Assembly: GCA_030696465.1 (NCBI GenBank)
Contig: JAUYSE010000175.1
Span: 1-5,769, forward strand
DNA: 5,769 nt
Direction: 5' to 3'
DNA from: Legionellaceae bacterium
GTDB lineage: Bacteria > Pseudomonadota > Gammaproteobacteria > Legionellales > Legionellaceae
Made by a program: the position numbers and the translations under genes
The notes under the pieces: model-generated
The model's database searches: none
What the model was told of the DNA's origin: nothing
What the model saw: the letters and a program-made list of their open reading frames with translations, nothing else
In this document: positions 1 through 5,709 of the stretch, piece after piece
How positions within the stretch are numbered: position 1 is the stretch's first letter
Layout: each line of letters starts with the position of its first letter

Positions 1-1004
1 GTCCTTATCATCTTCAAGGGGGAGATGTAACATTCCAACTAGGAACCGCTTATTTTGGCTGTAGAGATGACCAAGGACATTTTGCTCCTGAAGAATTCCG
101 AACAGAAGCGCTGCGCGAAGAAGTAAAAATGATAGAAGTAAAACTTTCACAAGGCGCTAAACCTTCACATGGTGGCATCTTACCTGCGGCTAAATTAACT
201 CCAGAAATTGCCAAAGTACGTAAAGTAGCAATGGGTCATGACGTCCTATCCCCTCCCGCCCATTCCGCGTTTGATTCTCCGATTGGTTTACTGGAATTTG
301 TAAATACCTTACGTACGCTTTCTAACGGAAAACCTGTAGGCTTCAAACTCTGCTTAGGCCAACGCGCACAATTTCTTGCGATATGCAAAGCGATGCTAGA
401 AACCGAGCTCTATCCTGATTTTATTACCGTAGATGGCGCAGAAGGCGGAACTGGGGCGGCGCCACTAGAATATGTCAATAATGTTGGGGAACCATTAGAA
501 GCAGCCCTGGTGTTTGTGCACAACGCACTGGTCGGGGTGAATGTACGTGAAAAAATACGCGTTATTGCCAGCGGAAAAGTGGCAACCGGCTTTGATTTAG
601 TCGAAAAAATTGCCCTGGGCGCAGATATGTGTAACAGTGCACGCGGTATGATGATGGCCGCGGGTTGTATTCAATCTAAACAATGTAACGCCAACACCTG
701 CCCCACCGGCGTCGCCACTCAAAATCCTCGCTTACAACGGGGGCTAGTCATCGATGATAAAAAACACCGCATTGCACATTTTCATGAAAACACTATCAGG
801 AGCTTTTTAGAGTTAGTCGGGGCCATGGGTTTAGATCACCCCAGTGAACTACAGCCCTACTATTTAATGCGACGCATCGCCCAAGCAACAGTGAAGCCCC
901 TTAGTGAAATTTATGATTATTTAGAACCAGGGCAACTGCTGAGTAAATACATCCCCAATGACTATAAAATACATTGGGAACTTGCCGATCCAAAGAAATT
1001 TTAA
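1..1004 (+). CDS. FMN-binding glutamate synthase family protein, 3' part (5' end outside window)
   Basis: The frame is open from the window edge (first whole codon at 3) to TAA at 1002-1004, giving 333 residues. It starts inside the protein: about 42 family-like residues (including GTAYFGCRD) precede the first ATG at 129, so that ATG is not the start. The sequence matches the synthase (GltS_FMN) domain of glutamate synthases: KLSQGAKPSHGG, SPPAHSAF, GFKLCLG, then VDGAEGGTGAAP, the FMN/substrate loop of the TIM barrel. A C-x5-C-x4-CP cluster (cysteines at codons 666, 684 and 699) is the pattern that binds the 3Fe-4S centre in GltB, followed by TGVATQ. In the family this domain makes glutamate from 2-oxoglutarate and ammonia using reduced FMN. 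The stand-alone form, roughly 500 residues with no amidotransferase domain, is common, but its true substrate is often unproven. The missing N-terminus prevents telling this form from a full GltB, although the short tail after the barrel favours the stand-alone type. corB follows 16 nt downstream on the same strand. Confidence 0.88.
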   Translation, partial: PYHLQGGDVTFQLGTAYFGCRDDQGHFAPEEFRTEALREEVKMIEVKLSQGAKPSHGGILPAAKLTPEIAKVRKVAMGHDVLSPPAHSAFDSPIGLLEFVNTLRTLSNGKPVGFKLCLGQRAQFLAICKAMLETELYPDFITVDGAEGGTGAAPLEYVNNVGEPLEAALVFVHNALVGVNVREKIRVIASGKVATGFDLVEKIALGADMCNSARGMMMAAGCIQSKQCNANTCPTGVATQNPRLQRGLVIDDKKHRIAHFHENTIRSFLELVGAMGLDHPSELQPYYLMRRIAQATVKPLSEIYDYLEPGQLLSKYIPNDYKIHWELADPKKF

Positions 1005-1020
1005 CCTGCTGAATATATCT

Positions 1021-2286
1021 ATGATACATGAACATACTTTCTGGATGCTTTTATTTTTACTGGTATTACTCGTACTTTTTTCTGGATTTTGCACCGGATC
1101 CGAAATAGGTATTATGTCTTTAAATCGTTATAAACTGCGTCATCTGGCACGCCAGAATCAAAAACAAGCCCTACGCATTAACACTCTATTAGAACACCCG
1201 GAGCGATTATTAGGGACATTACTCATCGGTAATACCCTCGCTAATATTGTTGCCTCTAGTATCACCACTATTATTGGACACGCTTTTTGGGGAGATATCG
1301 GCATATGGATTTCCACCGCTATATTGTCGATCCTCATTCTTGTTTTTGCGGAAATGATACCTAAAATATTAGGTGCACTCTATCCACAACGCGTGGCATT
1401 CGGACTCTCTTTCCCACTGATTGGTTTGCAATTGCTACTGAGCCCTGTCGTTCGTCTACTAACCGCTACCAGCAATGCTCTCTTGCGTCTGTGCGGAATA
1501 TCAACACAACCCAGTCATAAAGAAAGCTCTCTTTCTGGCGAAGAATTACGATCAGTCGTCCATGAAACGCAAGTATATTTACCTTCCAAACAAAAAAATA
1601 TGCTTATTAGTTTATTAGATCTTGCGGATATCACCGTAGAAGACATTATGATCCCCAAATCTGACATTATTGGGATTGATCTTCATCAATCTTGGCACCT
1701 TACGCTCGAGCAACTCAGTACCTTTCAACACACTAGAATTCCAGTCTATCGTACCCATATCGACCAGATACTCGGGATGGTACATTTACGTGATGTGTTA
1801 CAAATGACTTTAGAAGAAACTTTAACCCCTGAGCACCTCTTAAAAATTATGAGCGCGCCTTATTTTATCCCTGAAACCACCCCACTGCTCGCGCAAATTT
1901 CTCATTTTCAAAAAAACAAAAACCGCAGTTGCTTTGTGGTCGATGAATATGGCGAACTCGTAGGGCTGGTCACTATAGAAAATATTTTAGAGGAAATCGT
2001 TGGTGAATTTACTACCGATATCGCAAGCTTAAGTAAAAATATCACGCCACAAAAAGATGGGACCTACCTCATTGATGCAAGCATCCCCTTAAGACAACTC
2101 CAGCGCTCCCTCAATTGGACTTTACCTTCTTTAGGCCCGAAAACACTCAATGGACTTATCACTGAAACCTTGGGCACGATTCCATCTGCCCCCTGTTGTC
2201 TGCGAATAAACCAATACTATATTGAAATATTACAAATCAGTGAACATACCATTAAAAATGTACGAATGTGGGAGATTACACCGTAG
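1021..2286 (+). CDS. corB: CorB/CNNM-type HlyC/CorC family membrane protein with CBS pair
   Basis: This is a 421-residue inner-membrane protein of the CNNM/CorB family, which is linked to Mg2+/Co2+ transport or its control. The order is: hydrophobic helix at residues 8-24 running into the family motif SGFCTGSE, further membrane segments near 65-87, 95-116 and 126-150, a cytosolic CBS pair at about 207-325 (IMIPKSDIIGID, then VVDEYGELVGLVTIENILEE), and a C-terminal CorC_HlyC domain at about 340-420. Length and alignment from memory fit E. coli YfjD (about 415-430 aa) end to end. An in-frame ATG at 958 would add 21 hydrophilic residues that overlap the upstream gene and have no family counterpart, so ATG 1021 is preferred. 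No clear Shine-Dalgarno sequence precedes it, which may mean translational coupling to the upstream gene. The transported ion is not visible from sequence, and the assignment to CorB rather than another paralogue is by overall resemblance. Confidence 0.88.
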   Translation: MIHEHTFWMLLFLLVLLVLFSGFCTGSEIGIMSLNRYKLRHLARQNQKQALRINTLLEHPERLLGTLLIGNTLANIVASSITTIIGHAFWGDIGIWISTAILSILILVFAEMIPKILGALYPQRVAFGLSFPLIGLQLLLSPVVRLLTATSNALLRLCGISTQPSHKESSLSGEELRSVVHETQVYLPSKQKNMLISLLDLADITVEDIMIPKSDIIGIDLHQSWHLTLEQLSTFQHTRIPVYRTHIDQILGMVHLRDVLQMTLEETLTPEHLLKIMSAPYFIPETTPLLAQISHFQKNKNRSCFVVDEYGELVGLVTIENILEEIVGEFTTDIASLSKNITPQKDGTYLIDASIPLRQLQRSLNWTLPSLGPKTLNGLITETLGTIPSAPCCLRINQYYIEILQISEHTIKNVRMWEITP

Positions 2287-2866
2287 ATCGATTACGTAAT
2301 GCAGCACCTATGGTCGTTGCATCTAGAAATTCTAGCTCGCCACTACAGGGAATGCCTTGTGCTAACTGTGAAATACGCACAGGGTACGCTTGTAACATTT
2401 GTTGAATAAAATAGGCGGTTGCTCGCCCTTCAACGCTGGGACTCAATGCTAAAATGATTTCTTGAATCGCTTCTGTGCGCACCAAATGCTCTAGTTTTTC
2501 TAAGCGAATATCTTTGGGCCCTAAACCATCTAGAGGAGAAATTCGCCCCATCAATACATAATAAGTGCCTTGGTAGGTCTGGCTTTGCTCTACCGCACAC
2601 AAATCAGCAGGCATTTCTACTACACATAAGAGTTTTTTATCGCGTTCTGGACGCTCACACAAACGACAACAAGGATTTTCTGTGAAATTATTACAACGAT
2701 CGCAATGCCGTATCTGTTGCATTGCCTCTGACAAAGCAGTGGCCAAGCGCGAACCACGTTCGCGCTGTGAAGCACGCAATAAATAAAACGCCATACGCTG
2801 AGCAGATTTTTGCCCGACACCTGGTAACACTCGTAAAGCGTCAATTAGTCGTTGTAAGCTATCCAT
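2276..2866 (-). CDS. recR: Recombination mediator protein RecR
   Basis: RecR of 196 aa (E. coli 201) acts with RecO and RecF to load RecA on gapped single-stranded DNA. A helix-hairpin-helix lies at residues 10-30 (LRVLPGVGQKSAQRMAFYLL). A four-cysteine zinc finger follows (C55, C58, C67, C70), then the Toprim domain from about 79 to 175, including VVEMPADLCAVEQ and VLMGRISPLDGLGP, and the C-terminal GELEFLDATT segment. One Toprim motif reads SPSVEGRAT where E. coli has NPTVEGEAT, so a usually acidic residue is arginine (R148). The gene starts 15 nt after ybaB, with little Shine-Dalgarno character before ATG 2866, so coupled translation is likely. Its TAA lies inside the end of the opposing corB gene (11-bp tail-to-tail overlap), leaving no room for an ordinary terminator between them. 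The dnaX-ybaB-recR order is a widely conserved cluster. Confidence 0.96.
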   Translation of the reverse strand: MDSLQRLIDALRVLPGVGQKSAQRMAFYLLRASQRERGSRLATALSEAMQQIRHCDRCNNFTENPCCRLCERPERDKKLLCVVEMPADLCAVEQSQTYQGTYYVLMGRISPLDGLGPKDIRLEKLEHLVRTEAIQEIILALSPSVEGRATAYFIQQMLQAYPVRISQLAQGIPCSGELEFLDATTIGAALRNRSTV

Positions 2867-2881
2867 AGCAGGAAGTTATTC

Positions 2882-3226
2882 TCATCTTTTCTCTTCATCT
2901 ACATTTTTCAACAGATCCGTCGGCAATTTTAAACCAGCGGTCAATTCTGCTATCTTTTTCTGAGATTCGCCCTCTACCTGTCGTACTGCATTATTGATTG
3001 CCGTAGCAATCGCTGCTTCTAACATTTCAAGCGGCATTTGCTGTACCTCTGGACGTAACACCACTTTGCTCGCTTCATGACGACCGGTCATGTGTACTGC
3101 CACTTCACCGAGGGGAGATTTACCCATCACCGTTAAATTGCCTAATTCCTGTTGTACGCCCTGCATCCGCTTTTGCATTGCCTCTGCTTGCTTCATTACA
3201 TCTTGGAACGCATCATTAAAAGCCAT
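2882..3226 (-). CDS. ybaB: YbaB/EbfC family nucleoid-associated protein
   Basis: This small YbaB/EbfC-family protein (114 aa) is usually a dimeric DNA-binding protein of the nucleoid and is almost always found between dnaX and recR, as here. A charged N-terminal helix (about residues 4-30, FQDVMKQAEAMQKRMQ) carries the coiled-coil character of the family. It is followed by the strand region VAVHMTGRHEASKVVLRPEV and a C-terminal helix (LEAAIATAINNAVRQ). The C-terminal tail is basic/acidic (LLKNVDEEKR). ATG 3226 is chosen because GAGGA (3237-3233) sits 6 nt upstream of it. A TTG two codons further up (3232) would lie only one base from that site. The gene is 69 nt downstream of dnaX and 15 nt upstream of recR. 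The biological role in this organism cannot be read from sequence. Confidence 0.94.
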   Translation of the reverse strand: MAFNDAFQDVMKQAEAMQKRMQGVQQELGNLTVMGKSPLGEVAVHMTGRHEASKVVLRPEVQQMPLEMLEAAIATAINNAVRQVEGESQKKIAELTAGLKLPTDLLKNVDEEKR

Positions 3227-3264
3227 TATCAATCCTCATTATATTATCAAAATATTTGCTAACA

Positions 3265-3295
3265 ACTCACTCCACAGGTGGGCGAGTAATTTTTA
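3265..3295 (+). terminator. Terminator-like hairpin in the dnaX-ybaB gap, T-run on the plus strand
   Basis: ACTCAC (3265-3270) and CCAC (3272-3275) pair with GTGG (3278-3281) and GCGAGT (3282-3287), with one bulged T and one wobble. On the plus strand the stem is followed by AATTTTTA, the form of an intrinsic terminator. That strand is antisense to dnaX, ybaB and recR. Read on the minus strand, the same hairpin begins 8 nt after the dnaX stop codon but lacks a T-run, so it could instead be an mRNA-stabilising or processing element inside the operon. Confidence 0.4.
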
Positions 3296-4993
3296 TTATA
3301 GTTCATTTCTCAAAAAAACCATAGAATCCTCAATAACCTCTGCAGATAACTCGCTGCGTAATGCTTGGAACATCGGGTCAGATTCTAAAGCATCTTGAGC
3401 CAAATCACGTACTTTTTGCTCATGTATTTTTCTCTCTTGTGCAGGAGAGACATATTCTTGATCGATGCTTATCAACTCTATTTGCACTGCGTGACCTACA
3501 TAGTTTGACAACGCTTCTTGTATACGGGTCAACATAACCGGTGTAAATAACAAACGATGACTTTCTTTAAGACCCAAAGTCCACAACGTATCGGTTCGAC
3601 GTACACAAATTGCTTGTTCCGCTGCATTTAAAGTAAGCCCCGTCAAGCCTAAATGGGAAATCACCGAAGACCACTCTTCTTTCTGAGGAGAGATCAGCGC
3701 ATTTTTCGGAACCATTGGGCTTTTTATTTCAGGCGTTATGGGTGTAGGCGCTGTTGGCGCTACTGGTTCTGGGGGTAACACCGTGACAGGTGTAGCCGTA
3801 GTCGACGTAACCTGAACCGCGCTCATCTGCGCCGGTGCTACTATGGTTGGCAACGCTGGTACAACAGCGGCGGACACCGCTGCTTCAGAAAATGCAGCCT
3901 CTGCAGGTAACGATGCGTCGCGAAATACCATCATTCGCAACAAAACCATATTAAACGCAATATTCGGACTCGGTGCATAGCTTAATTCATCTAAACCCTT
4001 CAAAGCGATATGGTACCAAAGCTGCACATCTTCTGCAGAAAATTGCTGCGCTAACCACGTTATTTCTTCTGGAGCCGGAAATAATGTTGTATCTCCACGC
4101 AGGGCCTGCAACATAGATATATCATGCAATTTATGTAATAAACTATCTAACACAAATCGGTATGCCGCACCCTCTTCGCTAATGCTTTGAGAAATGAGCA
4201 GCAATTGGGCTGCATCTCGGTGTAACAACGCCTGTAACAGGGGAAAAATATATTCTTGCTGCGTGTAGCCTAAAGTGCGCTTCACATGTGCCAATGAAAT
4301 CGCTGATTCTGCGCTGGCAATGACTTGATCTAATAAACTCAAACCATCACGCATACTACCGCGTGCTGCCGATGCTAATAACGGAACTACCCCTGACTCA
4401 ACAGAAAGATTCTCTTGTGCCAAGATATGTTCTAAATGCGACCCAATCAACGCTGGGGATAAAGGACGCAAATGGCACTGCAAGCACCGAGATAAAATAG
4501 TTTCTGGTATTTTTTGTGATTCGGTGGTTGCAAATAAAAACACCACATGAGAGGGCGGCTCTTCTAAGGTTTTCAATAAGGCATTAAAGCTGCTATTCGA
4601 GAGCATGTGTACTTCATCAATAAGATACACTTTAAAACGCCCCTTCACTGGCGCATAAGGGACATTTTCTAGCAACTGACGCATATCTTCTACCCCGGTT
4701 TTTGAGGCAGCATCCATTTCAATTAAATCTAAAAAAGCACCCTGCTCTATTTCTTTGCATATCTCGCATTGTAAGCAAGGAGTAGCAGAAATACCTTGTA
4801 CGCAATTGAGCGCCTTTGCTAATAAACGAGCAATCGTCGTTTTGCCAACACCGCGAGTCCCTGTAAATAAATACGCATGATGTAAGCGCTGGGTATTCAA
4901 AGAATTCACTAATAGCTGACGAATGGGATCTTGTCCTAACAATTCAGCAAAAGTTCGGGGACGCCACTTTCGGGCTAAGGCAATATAAGGCAT
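3296..4993 (-). CDS. dnaX: DNA polymerase III subunit tau (DnaX)
   Basis: DnaX is the AAA+ motor of the clamp loader that places the beta clamp on primed DNA and, as tau, ties the polymerase cores to the helicase. This protein has 565 residues (E. coli tau 643). Visible in order: Walker A GTRGVGKT (45-52), the zinc module C64, C73, C76 and C79, Walker B with DEVH (126-129), the SRC motif with the arginine finger (168-170), sensor-2 motif GSMRDGLSLLDQ (212-223), the collar domain to about 360, a Pro/Ala/Thr-rich linker at about 363-430, and a C-terminal domain (about 437-565) of the type that binds the alpha subunit. ATG 4993 has GAAGGA (5005-5000) six bases upstream. No standard A AAA AAG slippery site was found: the linker holds only ATA AAA AGC (codons 423-425) and CCG AAA AAT (429-431). 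A short gamma form is therefore not supported by sequence. It heads the likely dnaX-ybaB-recR operon. Confidence 0.97.
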   Translation of the reverse strand: MPYIALARKWRPRTFAELLGQDPIRQLLVNSLNTQRLHHAYLFTGTRGVGKTTIARLLAKALNCVQGISATPCLQCEICKEIEQGAFLDLIEMDAASKTGVEDMRQLLENVPYAPVKGRFKVYLIDEVHMLSNSSFNALLKTLEEPPSHVVFLFATTESQKIPETILSRCLQCHLRPLSPALIGSHLEHILAQENLSVESGVVPLLASAARGSMRDGLSLLDQVIASAESAISLAHVKRTLGYTQQEYIFPLLQALLHRDAAQLLLISQSISEEGAAYRFVLDSLLHKLHDISMLQALRGDTTLFPAPEEITWLAQQFSAEDVQLWYHIALKGLDELSYAPSPNIAFNMVLLRMMVFRDASLPAEAAFSEAAVSAAVVPALPTIVAPAQMSAVQVTSTTATPVTVLPPEPVAPTAPTPITPEIKSPMVPKNALISPQKEEWSSVISHLGLTGLTLNAAEQAICVRRTDTLWTLGLKESHRLLFTPVMLTRIQEALSNYVGHAVQIELISIDQEYVSPAQERKIHEQKVRDLAQDALESDPMFQALRSELSAEVIEDSMVFLRNEL

Positions 4994-5025
4994 AGAAATT
5001 CCTTCAAGGTCGGAATTTAGATTAG

Positions 5026-5055
5026 GAGTATACTCTTCACAGTTGCTGTGAGTAT
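5026..5055. repeat. Overlapping palindromes upstream of dnaX, possible operator
   Basis: The ffs-dnaX gap holds a perfect 10-bp palindrome GAGTATACTC (5026-5035). Overlapping it is a hairpin in which ATACT (5030-5034) plus CACAG (5038-5042) pairs with CTGTG (5046-5050) plus AGTAT (5051-5055), with a CTT bulge and TTG loop. The hexamer GAGTAT therefore occurs at 5026 and 5050 and, inverted, at 5030-5035. On the minus strand the palindrome also contains TATACT (5032-5027), a plausible dnaX -10, but no convincing -35 lies 16-17 bp above it. It could be an operator, a processing hairpin after ffs, or chance in AT-rich DNA. No T-run follows the hairpin in the minus direction, so it is a poor terminator. 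Confidence 0.4.
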
Positions 5056-5074
5056 ATTATCATATAAATAATTT

Positions 5075-5187
5075 GGAGGCAGCTCATAAAGCACACCTAA
5101 GCGCCCGAATCTGCGGTTACCGCTGCTTCCTTCCGGACCTGACGGGATTCACTGCATATCGCCGCTAAGGGACCTTACAAGCCACCA
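5075..5187 (-). ncRNA. ffs: 4.5S RNA, signal recognition particle RNA (small bacterial type)
   Basis: The minus strand carries the SRP RNA hallmark GTCAGGTCCGGAAGGAAGCA (5144-5125), the GGAA-tetraloop hairpin and asymmetric internal loop that bind the Ffh M domain. The arms pair outward: CCG/CGG, GAATC/GATTC, then CTTAGCG/CGCTTAG with one mismatch, and a terminal stem in which 5186-5180 (GGTGGCT) pairs with 5084-5078 (AGCTGCC). The product is about 110 nt, the usual size in Gammaproteobacteria. With Ffh it targets nascent membrane proteins to FtsY and the translocon. The ends are set by the terminal helix and may be off by a few bases. The gene stands about 80 nt upstream of dnaX on the same strand. 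Confidence 0.95.
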
Positions 5188-5200
5188 TAGTAGAGATGCG

Positions 5201-5229
5201 AGGATAACAGAACCTTTGATACAACTCAA
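5201..5229 (-). promoter_or_regulatory. Sigma-70 promoter of ffs
   Basis: On the minus strand, TTGAGT (5229-5224) and TATCCT (5206-5201) are separated by exactly 17 bp, a good match to sigma-70 -35 and -10 elements. Transcription would begin near 5194, some eight bases before the first paired base of the 4.5S RNA. A short 5' leader would then be removed, as RNase P does for the E. coli 4.5S precursor. The spacing and the position directly ahead of a highly expressed RNA gene support the call; the start site is inferred. Confidence 0.7.
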
Positions 5230-5359
5230 GCGTGAATTCTTTTTACGCCAGGGCCACCTCATGAAAAATGGTAACTGCTGGCCGCATCATCTGACGAAGA
5301 ACCGCTCCATTATTTGTATTATTACATAAAATGAATTCCCGCTTTTTCTAGATTAGAAA

Positions 5360-5388
5360 GGCGGGTCCTGCCGATTGCGGACCCCGCC
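5360..5388 (-). terminator. GC-rich hairpin, weak terminator candidate upstream of ffs
   Basis: GGCGGGTCC (5360-5368) pairs with GGACCCCGCC (5379-5388) with one bulged C and a 10-nt loop. On the minus strand the stem is followed by TTTCTAATCT, a short T-rich tract. It could stop transcripts entering the ffs region from the right. The tract is broken by C and A and no minus-strand gene ends here, so it may simply be part of a palindromic repeat. Confidence 0.3.
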
Positions 5389-5398
5389 GTGCTCGCAA

Positions 5399-5454
5399 AA
5401 GCCTGCGCGCGGACGGGGGCCCCCCTTCATCGTCACCCACTCAGGCTTCGTGGG
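5399..5454. repeat. Mutually exclusive GC-rich inverted repeats
   Basis: AAGCCTG (5399-5405) is complementary to CAGGCTT (5442-5448). The second arm lies in the loop of another hairpin, CCCAC (5436-5440) with GTGGG (5450-5454). Between them is the run GGGGGCCCCCC (5415-5425). The two stems could form a pseudoknot or compete. All arms are seen directly; any function is inference. Confidence 0.45.
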
Positions 5455-5587
5455 GCGCGGGAATGCTTATTTACTCCTGTAACGCATGCAGTGCTTTATA
5501 AATCAGAATATCACGTCATTTCGAGCATTTAGACTGAGCCCGCCAAACGAGCCAAACTAACATCATCGGCAGGTTGATCCGAGCCGC

Positions 5588-5646
5588 GACCGTGAGGGAG
5601 TGGAGCAGTTGATGCGACGGCTTAACTACTCCGCTCCCTCACGGTC
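5588..5646. repeat. Ungapped 25-bp hairpin (REP-like palindrome)
   Basis: Arm 5588-5612 pairs with arm 5622-5646 without gaps around the 9-nt loop TGCGACGGC. The outer 13 pairs (GACCGTGAGGGAG with CTCCCTCACGGTC) are perfect. Inside are one C-A mismatch (5606/5628) and two G-T wobbles (5601/5633, 5611/5623). No T-run follows on either strand, so it is not an ordinary terminator. The compensated pairing and sharp edges suggest a REP-like or miniature mobile palindrome. Copy number elsewhere in the genome cannot be seen. Confidence 0.7.
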
Positions 5647-5670
5647 ATACTCTTATACATAAGTATAAAT

Positions 5671-5709
5671 CCATGTAAAATTCATGTTTTTTGCATGGAA
5701 TTTATATGG
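5671..5709 (+). promoter_or_regulatory. Hairpin covering the transposase ribosome site and start codon
   Basis: CCATGTAAAATTCATG (5671-5686) is complementary, allowing two single-base bulges, to CATGGAATTTATATGG (5694-5709), with a T-rich loop. The right arm contains both the only purine-rich candidate ribosome site (GGAA, 5697-5700) and the ATG at 5706. RNA read in from outside the element would form this hairpin and hide the start, as is known for IS10 and IS50. A transcript starting inside the hairpin would escape it. The pairing is seen; the control role is inferred. Confidence 0.5.

Larger units (their letters stand above)
5230..5705. other. Gene-free palindromic strip between ffs and an insertion sequence
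   Basis: No reading frame of convincing length or protein character is present on either strand. The left part (5230-5340) is ordinary in composition. Positions 5361-5460 contain about 74 G or C in 100 bases by hand count, far above the AT-leaning genes to the left. The strip holds several inverted repeats, listed separately, and ends in a 25-bp hairpin. The phrase CGTCATTTCGAGC at 5514-5526 resembles the start of dispersed intergenic repeats seen in many bacterial genomes; this is from memory and unchecked. The likeliest reading is accumulated REP-like or miniature repeat elements. A structured RNA cannot be excluded. Confidence 0.6.

Noticed and set aside
958..1020. Upstream ATG start for corB
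   Set aside because: It would add 21 hydrophilic residues before the first membrane helix and overlap the preceding gene; family alignment begins at 1021.
2620..2844. Second minus-strand frame of 74 codons inside recR
   Set aside because: Out-of-frame shadow within a complete, well-matched recR gene.
3238..3265. Promoter for ybaB (TTGTTA, 16 bp, TATAAT on the minus strand)
   Set aside because: Sequence match is good, but transcription would start near 3231, downstream of the GAGGA ribosome site used by ybaB, leaving an almost leaderless mRNA; likely chance in AT-rich DNA.
3300..3320. T-run near the dnaX 3' end as a frameshift site
   Set aside because: It lies a few codons before the stop, and a -1 slip would end at almost the same place, so no distinct product results.
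3090..3398. Plus-strand frame of 102 codons opposite ybaB and the dnaX end
   Set aside because: Shadow of two well-supported genes on the other strand, with no family features.
5152..5280. Minus-strand 37-codon frame (start near 5265, MRWPWRKKNS...) ending within the 4.5S RNA gene
   Set aside because: It runs through the ffs promoter and the start of the RNA gene, has no ribosome site of note and no recognisable family; most likely a spurious frame.
5216..5329. Plus-strand short frame (TTG 5216 or ATG 5261 to TAA, 22-37 codons)
   Set aside because: Short, without a clear ribosome site, and crossing the ffs promoter in antisense; no family resemblance.
5528..5650. Minus-strand frame of about 40 codons through the 25-bp hairpin
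   Set aside because: Coding potential comes from the palindrome itself; no start or ribosome site and no recognised product.
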